NCBI GenBank assembly: GCA_963169105.1
Contig: OY720639.1
Coordinates: forward strand, 90,130,593 to 90,194,592
Direction of reading: 5' to 3'
Origin: Ceriagrion tenellum
Taxonomy: Eukaryota > Arthropoda > Insecta > Odonata > Coenagrionidae
DNA length: 64,000 nucleotides
The notes below the pieces were generated by a model. That model searched no databases. It was not told where the DNA came from and was given only the letters and a program-made list of their open reading frames with translations. Shown here piece after piece: positions 20,454 through 32,149 of this stretch. Position 1 is the first letter of the stretch, and each line of letters opens with the position of its first letter. The translations under genes and the position numbers were made by a program.

Positions 20454-23400
20454 CTTTGCCGTAGCTTAAGGAATAAAGTAGCTGACTTCTACCATCTAAT
20501 TGAAACTACTGACGCAGACTTAATTATAGGGACGGAAAGTTGGTTGTGTAACGAAATCGCAGATAATGAAGTATTCCCAAAAAATTTCACAGTTTATAGA
20601 AAAGATAGAGTGGAAAGGACCGGGGGAGATGTTTTTATTGCAGTGAAGGATTGTTATATTAGTAGGAGGGAGTCATTTTCCGACGACCAGGTAGAAAGCG
20701 TATGGTGCTCCATTCAAAATCCTAAAGCAAAAACAATCTATGTGTGCGCATATTACAGACCACCAGATACCCATATAACCTCAATATTAGGACTAGAAAG
20801 TCAACTCAGTAAATTAACCACTCAAAAAAACGACTGTCATATTATAATCGGTGGGGATTTCAATCTTCCGTCCATAGACTGGGACACGTACAGTTTTATC
20901 ACTGGGGGGAAAGACAAAGACCTTTGTGAGTCACTCCTGTATACATTCACATCTCACTCACTACATCAATTAGTCACTGCTCCAACTAGAGGGAAAAATA
21001 CACTTGATCTTTTAGCGACAAATATTCCACACATGGTTGTAAACATAGGTACGGATAAGGGAATAAGCGACCACAAGATACTTAAAGCTAATTTTTCCGT
21101 GAGCATGATCAAGAAACATAATCCACAAAGAAAAATCTACTTATATAATAAGGCTGACTACGAAGGTATGAAACGAGAGTTCCAAAAGTCATTTACTAAT
21201 TTTCAAAAAATAAGTATCAACAGTAATACTGAGGTTTTGTGGAATACTTTCCTCAACGTTACACGATCAGTAGTTAACAAATACATACCAAGTAAATGGA
21301 AAAGAGCCAATGCAGAGCCTAGGTGGTATAACGCGGAGGTTAGAAAAACATTAAAGCACCAAAGAACATGTCATGCTAGGTTAAAAACGGAAAAAATTAA
21401 CAAATCCTCCGAAGAACTATACACAGTCACCGAAAATTACAAAATATCTAAACTCTTAGCAAAAAAAGCGTGCCGAAGGGCGTTAGCTGATTTCAAAAGT
21501 AAATTACTGGGAGAACAATTGAACGATAATCCCAAGGCATTTTGGTCGTATGTTAGGGACACTCAAGGAAATAAATCAACAGTACACACGCTTAAGAATA
21601 TCAAAGGGGAAAAGATAACCAACAGTCTACAAAAAGCCAATTCGTTAAACTCATTCTTCAAAAGCATTTTCAGTACTTATACACCACATCTTTTCGATCC
21701 GCAGCCAGTTCGTTCCCAAACATGTATGCCTGAAATTATTATAAATTGTCGCGGCATAGAACAGCAGCTAAAAAATATTAACCCCAACAAATCCCCCGGT
21801 CCAGATCAAATACCTGCTCGCGTATATAAAACAATGGCATCAGACATAGCGCCTTACTTAGAATTAATATTTACCAAATCTTTAGTAGATCACGTAGTGC
21901 CTAAGGACTGGAGAGTAGCAAATGTCACACCTATATTCAAAAGCGGCGACAGGGAAGACCCTAGTAACTATAGGCCTATTTCTCTCACATCCATTTCCTG
22001 TAAGGTATTTGAACACATAATCGTAAGCTCCATTATGAGTCATTTAGATAGGGAGGCATTGTTAATAAATAACCAGCACGGATTTCGAAAGGGTAGATCT
22101 TGCGAAACCCAATTGGCCCTCTTCGTTCATGACATCTTGCTCTCGGGTGAAAATAATGTCCAAGTTGACGCGATATTCCTCAATTTTAGGAAAGCTTTTG
22201 ATAAGGTACCTCACGTTAAGTTGCTCTCAAAACAAGAAGCATATGGAATAGATAAAAACATTATTAGTTGGATTAATCAATTCTTACATGGGCGGGAACA
22301 AAGGGTTGTCATAGACGGTATCATGTCAAACACAGTTAGCGTTACATCGGGTGTTCCTCAGGGAAGTGTAATTGGTCCACTTTTATTTCTCTTGTACATT
22401 AATGATATTAGTAACGTCGTTAAAAGTAAGCTTAGACTCTTCGCAGACGACGCGGTTGTGTATAGGGATATTAACAATTCCGAAGATAGCGACTCGTTAA
22501 CAAACGACCTACTTGCTATTCATGCTTGGTGCGAAAAGTGGCAGATGGAACTAAACATAAAAAAGTGCGTAGCAGTCAGCTTTTGGAAAAAGAAAAATTG
22601 GCCATTTAGGGCATACAGAATTAAAAATACAGAAATTATTCACGCCGAGTCTGTTAAGTACTTAGGAGTCACAATTAGTCACGACCTATCTTGGGGAAAA
22701 CATATTAGGGAAATATGCGGTCAAGCATATAGGAAGCTAGGCTTTATCAAGAGAGTACTCGGAAAATGTGATGAGAAAGTGAAAGAACGTTGTTATTTTT
22801 CAATCGTTAGGCCTCATCTGGAATATGCTATTAGTGTATGGGATCCATACGAAACGGGCTTGATATCAGAGTTAGATCGCGTACAGCGAAGAGGAGCTAG
22901 GTTTGTGAAACGATGCTACGATAAGTTGGCTAGTGTGTCTGGACTGTTAGAAGAATTAGGATGGGAATCGCTATCACAGCGTAGATTAAATTATAGGCTT
23001 AACCTCCTAAATAAATTTCAGGAAAATCATTTTACTGACGACGTAAAAAACATACTATTAACCCCTTCGTACTACGGCAGATTAGATCGCGCCAATAAAA
23101 TTAGAGAGCTAGATTGTAGAACCGATAGGTATAAAATGTCATTTTTTCCGCGTACCATTCGGGACCATAACAGCTGTGATCGTCGTCATGAATAGTTCGA
23201 GTACTGACAATAGGCAGGCAGTTAATCTTTCTCATTATATTCTCCTCTTTCTTATTTATGCATGATGTAAATATTGGTGTTCTTATTTATGCATGATATT
23301 TTGAATCTGTAGTAGTAGTCTTTGTATCCCTTGCATGTTAGAACGATTGGAGATAGAATGTTTCTTGGGTATTAGATTTTTAATTGGCGCTTTGCATGTG

Positions 23401-23528
23401 TGGTACGCGGGCTTTAATGTAATGTCGGTATTCTACCATATCATTCATGCATGCCTGGTGCGAAAGCACCCCCTGCCACACACCCTTTGGGTGGCTTGCA
23501 GGGTATGACGTAGATGTAGATGTAGATG
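20454..23528 (+). mobile_element. LINE-A, 5' truncated in ORF2, TATCAT duplication
   Basis: Starts at codon about 31 of ORF2 (CCGTAGCTTAAGG) and runs to the hairpins and a long GATGTA tail. TATCAT flanks it (20448-20453 and 23529-23534). The target lies in the LINE-B ORF2 codons for GMIK. It carries a near-complete open frame, described separately. Confidence 0.88.
20544..23195 (+). CDS. LINE-A ORF2 copy with mutated RT motif A (truncated)
   Basis: An 883-residue open frame equivalent to residues 60-942 of the intact ORF2. The N-terminal APE residues N30 and E57 are upstream or outside the frame. It differs at functional sites: RTGGGVF is RTGGDVF, and motif A FLDFRKAFD is FLNFRKAFD, replacing the catalytic Asp. 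FADD and SGVPQGS are intact. It would make an RT-dead protein even if expressed. Confidence 0.85.
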   Translation: MCNEIADNEVFPKNFTVYRKDRVERTGGDVFIAVKDCYISRRESFSDDQVESVWCSIQNPKAKTIYVCAYYRPPDTHITSILGLESQLSKLTTQKNDCHIIIGGDFNLPSIDWDTYSFITGGKDKDLCESLLYTFTSHSLHQLVTAPTRGKNTLDLLATNIPHMVVNIGTDKGISDHKILKANFSVSMIKKHNPQRKIYLYNKADYEGMKREFQKSFTNFQKISINSNTEVLWNTFLNVTRSVVNKYIPSKWKRANAEPRWYNAEVRKTLKHQRTCHARLKTEKINKSSEELYTVTENYKISKLLAKKACRRALADFKSKLLGEQLNDNPKAFWSYVRDTQGNKSTVHTLKNIKGEKITNSLQKANSLNSFFKSIFSTYTPHLFDPQPVRSQTCMPEIIINCRGIEQQLKNINPNKSPGPDQIPARVYKTMASDIAPYLELIFTKSLVDHVVPKDWRVANVTPIFKSGDREDPSNYRPISLTSISCKVFEHIIVSSIMSHLDREALLINNQHGFRKGRSCETQLALFVHDILLSGENNVQVDAIFLNFRKAFDKVPHVKLLSKQEAYGIDKNIISWINQFLHGREQRVVIDGIMSNTVSVTSGVPQGSVIGPLLFLLYINDISNVVKSKLRLFADDAVVYRDINNSEDSDSLTNDLLAIHAWCEKWQMELNIKKCVAVSFWKKKNWPFRAYRIKNTEIIHAESVKYLGVTISHDLSWGKHIREICGQAYRKLGFIKRVLGKCDEKVKERCYFSIVRPHLEYAISVWDPYETGLISELDRVQRRGARFVKRCYDKLASVSGLLEELGWESLSQRRLNYRLNLLNKFQENHFTDDVKNILLTPSYYGRLDRANKIRELDCRTDRYKMSFFPRTIRDHNSCDRRHE

Positions 23529-25937
23529 TATCATACCTTCCTCGTACGGATCCCATATACTAGCGGCATATTCTAAATGAGGCCTGACAAGACTAAAATA
23601 GTTTCTTTCTCGGACTCTCTCATCGCATTTGCCTAGAACCCTTTTTACGAATCCTAATCTACGGTTTGCTACACTAGTTATTTCCCTGATGTGTTTCCCC
23701 CATGACATGTCTTCACTGATGGCGACGCCTAAGTATTTAATTGATTCTACGTTACATATTTTGTTTTCTTTGATGCTATAATTATTCCGAGGAAGGCCAT
23801 TCTTTTTCCAAAAATTCATAATCGCGCATTTCTTCAAATTTAATTCTAGCTGCCATCTATCACACCAATCATCAATCGCATCTAAATCCTTAGCTAAACA
23901 CTGTCTGTCCTCTTCATTTCTCTTTTCCTTATACACTACTGCATCATCGGCAAAAAGACGGAGCTTTCTATTTTTTACTACACTATTCAAGTCGTTTACG
24001 TACAGAAGAAATAAAATTGGGCCTAAAACGCTTCCCTGGGGAACACTCGATGTAACTTTTACTTCTCCTGAGCTGACACCATCTAATACCACCCTTTGAA
24101 CGCGTTCATGTAAGAAATCTCCCATCCAGCCTACTATATTACTGTCCATTCCGTATGATGCTAACTTCGCCAGTAACTTACAGTGGGGAACCTTGTCAAA
24201 AGCTTTTCTAAAGTCAAGAAACGCTGCATCTACCTGTACGTTACCTTCTCCGGAAACTAAAATATCGTGAACAAAAAGACCTAATTGAGTTTCGCAAGAC
24301 CGTCCTTTTCTGAACCCATGCTGGTTTGTTATTAATAAATCCTGGCTGTCGAGGTGTCCCATTATTGATGTAACTATTATATGCTCTATAATTTTACATG
24401 ATAGTGACGTTAATGATATTGGTCTATAATTACATGGCTGTTCCCTATCTCCGCTTTTATAAATTGGGGTCACGTTTGCTATCTTCCAGTCTTTGGGAAC
24501 CGCGTGTTCTTCGAGGGATTTGTTAAATATTACTTTAAGATACGGAGCCATTTCGAGAGCTAATTCTTTATAAACACGAACTGGAATTTCATCAGGACCT
24601 GAGGACTTGTTCGGGCTAATGTTACTTAGTAAGGATACGATTCCGCTACAAGATATATCGATTGGGGGCATTGGTTGTTGAAATCGGTCTGGTATGGTTT
24701 CGCGGAAACTATGCATAGGTTGATTAAAAACACTCTGAAAAAAGTAATTCAAACAATTTGCCTTATCTAAACTGGAAATTACTATTTCGCCTCTATCGTT
24801 TTTCAAGGAATTAACCGTTGACTTTTTAGTTCCCTGTACTTCCCTAACATATGACCAAAATGCTTTCGGATTTCCCTCTAGTTGTTCTCCAAGTACTTTT
24901 CTCTTGAATTCGCTAAACGCTTTTCTAAGGGCTGTTTTTGCGGCTGATTTACAAATTTTATAATGCTCGATGGTATTTTTTAGGTCGCTATTAGCTACAT
25001 TTTTCTTCATTTTTCTTAGTTTCGCATGGCTAACTCGTTGGCGTTTTAAACATTTTCTAACCTTCGCGTTGTACCACCTTGGTTCCCTATTCTCGCTCTT
25101 ATACTTATGAGGTATATATCTGTTGACAAGTGACCGTGTAATTTGGAGGAACTCTTTACATGTATTGTCTGTATTGCTATTTTTGCTAATGTTCTCGAAT
25201 TTTTCAAAAGATGCCTTTAAGTCAAGCCTAAATCCGGTAAAATCTGCTTTACTAAAAAGGTAAATCTTTCTTTTTAATTTAAAATTTTTTTCAGTGTTGA
25301 GGGAAAATTTTACGTACAATACCTTGTGGTCACTTATTCCATCGACATTTTCAACTTTAATTACTTTTTCAGGGATGTTTGTGGCAAGTAAATCGAGAAC
25401 ATTTTCCCCTCTATTAGGCAAATTTACTATTTGATGTAGTGCGTGTGATTCGAACAGGTTAAGCAATGACTCGCAGATTTCTTTGTCCCCACCTCCAGAC
25501 TTATGACTGCATGTTTTCCAATCTATCGATGGTGTATTGAAATCTCCACCTACAATTATCTGTCGTTCGTTTTTATGGGAATTAATGGACCTGATCTGTT
25601 TCTCGAGTTCTAATACTGAGTGTACATCGGAATGGGGTGGTCTATAGTAGGCACAAACATATATTACTTTCAAATTAGCACATTGAATGGAACACCATAC
25701 ACTTTCTATTATATTATGGGGAATCACTTCTATTTTGTTGACTATTGTGTTCTTAACTGCGATAAATACTCCCCCTCCCAGTCGACTCTCTCTATCTCTC
25801 CTGTATACCCTTAAATTTACTGGAAAAACTTCACTATCAGCAATATCGCTTGTTAACCAACTTTCGGTTCCTATAATTATGTCAGAATTAGTACTCTCTG
25901 TAAGGTGATGGAATTCAGGTATCTTGCTTCTTAAACT
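23529..25937 (-). pseudogene. LINE-B ORF2 piece: endonuclease and RT domains
   Basis: On the minus strand this carries the APE motifs (GTESW, GGGVF, YYRPPHSD, GGDFNTPSIDW, SDHKVL) and the RT motifs (KSSGPDEIP, NYRPISL, FLDFRKAFD, SSVPQGS, FADDAVVY). The frame is open from 25727 leftward to the LINE-A tail at 23529, with the ORF2 start continuing at 31684-32149. The final residues of the open frame (HLHLHLRH...) are read-through into the LINE-A tail, not LINE-B protein. Confidence 0.8.
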
Positions 25938-26775
25938 AGTGTGCCGAGTGTGTCTGTCGAGAGTGCTTGCTGGTAGTGATAAGTAGAAGCCAAATTATTA
26001 TCATATCTTCATTTTGTAGTTTGTTATCTCTGTTGTTTATCCTCACGTATATTTTCATACTATTGTACGTAAATTGTTATTGCATATCGTTAGTTTATGA
26101 TTCTGGTGTTCGGGTAGTAAAAGAATCTTATTAGAATAGAACTTATTATAACCTAACTCTTACTTAAGTACATATATTTTATTACTGAGTCTATAATATT
26201 CTTTTTATCATCGTTATTGAAAACTCTTAGTTTATTTTAGTTGTGAAGTTGTTTTAACTTTAGTAGTTTAGAACTTTTGCTTTGAACTTTTAGTTTTACG
26301 TCTAGTCTACTGATACTGAATAGTTAACTACATTTCTTTACTTGTTGATTGATAGTTGTTTTTTTCTAGTCGTTAAATAGTTTACTCTCCATCTCCCTTT
26401 TTTATATAGTATATATAACGTTATTAAAAAAAAACCTTTACCTAAGACCGTTTGTAAAACCATCGACTGTTATTGTAATTTATACATATAGCCAGTTAAA
26501 GCCTCTTTAATTACTACTTTTGCACTTATTTAATATAATATCATTTAGTTAGGTTGAATCCAAAAACACAGATCTTTCTCGCGTGCTTCGTCAGTGCTTC
26601 AACCCCTCATAGCTCACTTGCGTTACATCACCTGTCCTTCCTCCCCTATCTTTAGCGTCCTAAAAGTGAAAGTCAGTTACCTCCCGCTGTCAGCTCCCTA
26701 GCCACTCCCTGCAGGAAATTATCTGCTAGGCCTTCAGTGTAAATAAAAAAAAAAAAAAAAGGTTTTGCGATTAGG

Positions 26776-28245
26776 ATGGCTTCCTTTAGGTCTGCTCTTA
26801 ACCTCCTCAGGAGCTCACCCGATTGCGAGTCCTTAGGGGCTCGGATCGCTGGGCTTGAGAGGACGGTGGACGAGCTCCGTGCCATGGTGGAGCGGTTGGT
26901 GGCAAGTCCTGGAAGGTCGCGGGGGAATGGGGAGGGCCCAACACCCTCCAAACGTGTCAAGGTCCGGGGAAGCTCGGGCACTGTCACGGGATGGAAGGTG
27001 GAGGAACTTCCCCAGACTTCTGTGCCTCCGGAGGAGTCTCCCTCCGTTGTTTCGGACGCATGGATTGTGGCCTCAAGGCGTAGCCATGGGGTCACCCTCC
27101 GAAAACGGGGAACGGCAAGTGCGAAGGCTGAGCCGATCCCCGTCAGCAATAGGTTCGATGTGCTGGCGGAGGCTACACCATCGGAACTAGAGCTGGGAGG
27201 TGGGTTGCCGAGAGGGAGTGACGAGGGAAGGGAGGGAATCTTAGTGATAGGTAGCTCGAATGTCCGGCGTATAGCGGCTCCACTGCGTGTAAAGGCCCGC
27301 AAGGAGAGAGGAGATGCACGGGTCACCTCCTGGTGTATACCGGGAGGAATGGTGCCACAGGCGAAGAAGGCGATGAAGGCGGCGGTCGGGGACAAGGGCT
27401 GCTCTAAGTTGGATGTGAACCCCTTCGTACTACGGCAGATTAGATCGCGCCAATAAAATTAGAGAGCTAGATTGCAGAACCGATAGGTATAAAATGTCAT
27501 TTTTTCCGCGTACCATTCGGGACCATAACAGCTGTGATCGTCGTCATGAATAGTTCGAGTATTGACAATAGGCAGGCAGTTAATCTTTCTCATTATATTC
27601 TCCTCTTTCTTATTTATGCATGATGTAAATAATGATGTTCTTATTTATGCATGATATTTTGAATCTGTAGTAGTAGTCTTTGTATCCCTTGCATGTTAGA
27701 ACGATTGGAGATAGAATGTTTCTTGGGTATTAGATTTGTAATTGGCGCTTTGCATGTGTGGTACGCGGGTTTTAATGTAATGTCGGTGTTCTACCATATC
27801 ACTAATGCATGCCTGGTGCGAAAGCACCCCCTGCCACACACCCTTTGGGTGGCTTGCAGGGTATGACGTAGATGTAGATGTAGATGTGGTAGCCCATGTT
27901 GGGACCAATGACGCCGTGGATGTGGGATCAGAGGAGATTTTAGACTCTGTGAGAGATCTATGCTCCGAGTTCCGCCGTATTCGCGGAGGGTCGAGTCGCA
28001 ATATGAGGCTTACCATATGCAGCTTGGTACCTAGGACGGATCGGGGTTCGATGGTTTGGAGCCGAGTGGAAGGCATAAACCAGAGACTCCGTGAAGTCTG
28101 TGGGAGCGAGGGAGCGGAGTTCTTAGATCTCAGGCCGGTGCTGAATTCGTGTCGGGTGCCACTAAACCGCTCGGGTGTCCATTATACGTACGAGGCATCG
28201 CAGAAGGTAGCGTGCAGGATATTTGAGCATACCCAGCGAGTTTAG
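26776..28245 (+). pseudogene. LINE-B ORF1 (coiled coil plus SGNH esterase), interrupted
   Basis: The ATG at 26776 starts MASFRSALNLLRSSPDCES, then a short coiled coil (ARIAGLERTVDELRAMVERL), a Pro/Ser/Arg-rich middle, PIPVSNRFDVL, and SGNH block I VIGSSNVRR (27247-27273). A LINE-A 3' end (27418-27882) splits the codons for LDV/VAHVG. The frame resumes at 27889 with AHVGTND (Asn block) and ends with NRSGVHYT (His block) and a stop at 28245. Domain order matches LINE-A ORF1, but residues differ widely outside the blocks. Confidence 0.82.
27418..27882 (+). mobile_element. 465 bp LINE-A 3' end, GATGTG duplication
   Basis: Contains the last about 40 ORF2 codons, 3' UTR, both hairpins and tail. 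GATGTG flanks it at 27412-27417 and 27883-27888, so the target word itself resembles the tail unit GATGTA. Confidence 0.85.
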
Positions 28246-31200
28246 CATAGATGGTAGGCAAGAGAGTAGGTCAGTTAGTGGGGGCGAATTCAGTGCTTTT
28301 CCGGAAAGTCAGATAATAAAGAGTACACAAAGCTTAGTGCCTAGGAAAATCTTAATAGATAACAATAAATTAGAATTATTTAGGGAAGAGAGTAGGTCAA
28401 ATAGTGGACCATTAAATAACATGCCACTCACCAGGATAGCAAAGAATAACAAGTTGACCAGACAACACAGTATAGGTTTATCGGGACGGAAGAAAGCACA
28501 GAAAAAGGAAAAACGTACAAATCAAAACAACACCCATGAATTTCCAAACTGTAACTTTCCCAATAATTTAGAAAACACGAACCCCACAAATACAATAGGC
28601 AGACATATTAAAATAGAGGAATTTTCAGTAGTAGTAGTTAATTGTCGTAGTTTAAGAAGCAAGATACCTGAATTTCATCACCTTATAGAGAGTACTAATT
28701 CTGACATAATTATAGGAACCGAAAGTTGGTTAACAAGCGATATTGCTGTTAGTGAAGTTTTTCCAGTAAATTTTAGGGTATACAGGAGAGATAGAGAGAG
28801 TCGACTGGGAGGTGGAGTATTTATCGCAGTTAAGAACACAATAGTCAGCAAAATAGAAGTGATTCCCCATAATATAATAGAAAGTGTATGGTGTTCCATT
28901 CAATGTGCTAATTCGAAAGTAATATATGTTTGTGCTTACTATAGACCACCCCATTCCGATGTACACTCAGTATTAGAACTCGAGAAACACATCAGGTCCA
29001 TTAATTCCCATAGTAAGGAACGACAGATAATTGTAGGTGGAGATTTCAATACACCATCGATAGATTGGAAAACATGAAGTCAGGAGGTAGGGACAAAGAA
29101 ATCTGCGAGTCATTGCTTAACCTGTTCGCATCACACGCACTACATCAAATAGTAAATTTGCCTAATAGAGGGGAAAATGTTCTCGATTTACTTGCCACAA
29201 ACATCCCTGAAAAAGTAATTAAAGTTGAAAATGTCGATGGAATAAGTGACCACAAGGTATTGTACGTAAAATTTTCCCTCAACACTGAAAAAAATTTTAA
29301 ATTAAAAAGAAAGATTTACCTTTTTAGTAAAGCAGATTTTACCGGATTTAGGCTTGACTTAAAGGCATCTTTTGAAAAATTCGAGAACATTAGCAAAAAT
29401 AGCAATACAGACAATACATGTAAAGAGTTCCTCCAAATTACACGGTCACTTGTCAACAGATATATACCTCATAAGTATAAGAGCGAGAATAGGGAACCAA
29501 GGTGGTACAACGCGGAGGTTAGAAAATGTTTAAAACGCCAACGAGTTAGCCATGCGAAACTAAGAAAAGTGAAGAAAAATGTAGCTAATAGCGACCTAAA
29601 AAATACCATCGAGCATTATAAAATTTGTAAATCAGCCGCAAAAACAGCCCTTAGAAAAGCGTTTAGCGAATTCAAGAGAAAAGTACTTGGAGAACAACTA
29701 GAGGGAAATCCGAAAGCATTTTGGTCATATGTTAGGGAAGTACAGGGAACTAAAAAGTCAACGGTTAATTCCTTGAAAAACGATAGAGGCGAAATAGTAA
29801 CTTCCAGTTTAGATAAGGCAAATTGTTTGAATTACTTTTTTCAGAATGTTTTTAATCAACCTATGCATAGTTTCCGCGAAACCATACCAGACCGATTTCA
29901 ACAACCAATGCCCCCAATCGATATATCTTGTAGCGGAATCGTATCCTTACTAAGTAACATTAGCCCGAACAAGTCCTCAGGTCCTGATGAAATTCCAGCT
30001 CGTATTTATAAAGAATTAGCTCTCGAAATGGCTCCGTATCTTAAAGTAATATTTAACAAATCCCTCGAAGAACACGCGGTTCCCAAAGACTGGAAGATAG
30101 CAAACGTGACCCCAATTTATAAAAGCGGAGATAGGGAACAGACATGTAATTATAGACCAATATCATTAACGTCACTATCATGTAAAATTATAGAGCATAT
30201 AATAGTTACATCAATAATGGGACACCTCGACAGTCAGGATTTATTAATAACAAACCAGCATGGGTTCAGAAAAGGACGGTCTTGCGAAACTCAATTAGGT
30301 CTTTTTGTGCACGATATTTTAGTTTCCGGAGAAGGTAACGTACAGGTAGATGCAGCGTTTCTTGACTTTAGAAAAGCTTTTGACAAGGTTCCCCGCTGTA
30401 AGTTACTCGCGAAGTTAGCATCATACGGAATAGACAGTAATATAGTAGGCTGGATAGGAGATTTCTTACATGAACGCGTTCAAAGGGTGGTATTAGATGG
30501 TGTCAGCTCAGGCGAAGTAAAAGTTACATCGGGTGTTCCCCAGGGAAGCGTGATAGGCCCAATTTTATTTCTTCTGTACGTAAACGACTTAAATAGTGTA
30601 GTAAAAAATAGCAAGCTCCGTCTTTTTGCGGATGATGCAGTAGTGTATAAAGAAATTAGAAATGAAGAGGACAGACAGTGTTTAGCTAAGGATTTAGATG
30701 CGATTGATGATTGGTGTGATAGATGGCAACTAGAATTAAATTTTAAGAAATGCGCGATTATGAATTTTTGGAAAAAGAATGGCCTTCCCCGGAATAATTA
30801 TAGCATCAAAGAAAACAAAATATGTAACGTAGAATCAATTAAATACTTAGGCGTCACCATCAGTGAAGACATGTCATGGGGGAAACACATCAGGGAAATA
30901 ACTAGTGTAGCAAACCGTAGATTAGGATTCGTAAAAAGGGTTCTAGGCAAATGCGATGAGAGAGTCCGAGAAAGAAGCTATTTTACACTTGTCAGGCCTC
31001 ATTTAGAATATGCCGCTAGTATATGGGATCCGTACGAGGAAGGTATGATAAAAGAATTAGAGCGCGTGCAAAGGAGATCTGCTAGGTTTGTTAAATGTCG
31101 TTATGATAATTGTATTAGTGTTACGAGTTTAATAGAAGAACTAGGATGGGAATTACTATCAGAACGCAGGTTAAAATTTAGGTTAAACCTTTTAAGTAAA

Positions 31201-31386
31201 TTCGAAACCGATTTGTTCACCGATGACGTTAGATATATATTAAGAACCCCTGCGTATTATGCTAGGTTTGACCATATGAACAAGATTAGAGAGATAGATT
31301 GTCGTACCGATAGATTTAAAATGTCATTTTTCCCGCGTACCATAAGAGAGAACAATAGGCAAGTAGCAAAAGGGATAGGTAGGTGA
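28223..31386 (+). pseudogene. LINE-B ORF2: APE/RT, one frameshift
   Basis: The frame overlaps the end of ORF1 by 23 bases and has no ATG near its start (TTG at 28223), so initiation may depend on ORF1 translation. A long Asn/Lys-rich leader precedes the APE domain (VVNCRSL, GTESW, GGGVFIAV, YYRPPHSD, GGDFNTPSIDW). A deletion of several bases just after DWKT (about 29076) shifts the frame, which then runs open from 29065 to 31386 through SDHKVL, FLDFRKAFD, SGVPQGS, FADDAVVY and the standard C-terminus. One small lesion separates this copy from an intact ORF2. Confidence 0.85.
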
Positions 31387-31683
31387 AACATAGTTAGAAT
31401 AATCTGTAGTGCATGATGCATGTAATAACTACCAATAATCCCTTCCTTATTATGTATATTTTAACCTGTACTATACCGTAGTAACTAATATTCTATTGTA
31501 ATAACTACTGCAATTACTTGCAATAACTAATAATCTACTGTAATAAACTATGACCCTATTTTCTAGCATGTCTACATTATATATCCTACTTACTTGGCAA
31601 AAGTGCATGTTTGGTGATCTTCACCCCCTGCCACACACCCTCGTGGTGGCTCGCAGGGTATTACGTAGATGTAGATGTAGATG

Positions 31684-32149
31684 AAACTACGACAATTGAC
31701 TACCACTACTGAAAACTCCTCTATTTTAATATGTCTGCCTATTGTATTCGTTGGGTTTGTGTTTTCTAAATTATTGGGAGAGTTACAGTTTGGAAATTCA
31801 TGGGTGTTGTTTTGATTTATATGTTTTTCCTTTTTCTGTGCTTTCTTCCGTCCCGATAAACCTATACTGTGTTGTCTGGTCAACTTGTTATTCTTTGCTA
31901 TCCTGATGAGTGGCATGTTATTTAATGGCCCATTATTTGACCTACTCTCTTCCCTAAATATTTCTAATTTATTGTTATCTACTAAGCTTCTCCTAGGCAC
32001 TAAACTTTGTGTACTCTTTATTATCTGATTTTCCGGAAAAGCACTGATTTAGCCCCCACTAACTGACCTACTCTCTTGCCTACCATCTATGCTAAACTCG
32101 CTGGGTATGCTCAAATATCCTGCACGCTACCTTCTGCGATGCCTCGTAC
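31684..32149 (-). pseudogene. LINE-B ORF1 end and ORF2 leader piece
   Basis: On the minus strand, ORF1 codons YEASQKVACRIFEHTQRV (near 32092-32149) lead into the ORF2 leader (NNKLTRQHSIGLSGRKKAQ) and VVVVNCRS, where the plus-strand LINE-B is inserted. It joins 25937-23529 across that insertion. Confidence 0.8.

Larger units (their letters stand above)
25938..31683 (+). mobile_element. Near full-length LINE-B with LINE-A-type 5' UTR, AAACT duplication
   Basis: 5' UTR (25938-26775), ORF1 (26776-28245, split by a LINE-A insertion), overlapping ORF2 (to 31386), 3' UTR, hairpins and GATGTA tail (to 31683). AAACT flanks it at 25933-25937 and 31684-31688, in the codons for CRSL of the host LINE-B. 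The first about 740 bp (25938-26681) nearly match the LINE-A 5' UTR on the opposite strand (about 11221-11962). Right after CAGTTACC the two families diverge. Confidence 0.85.
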
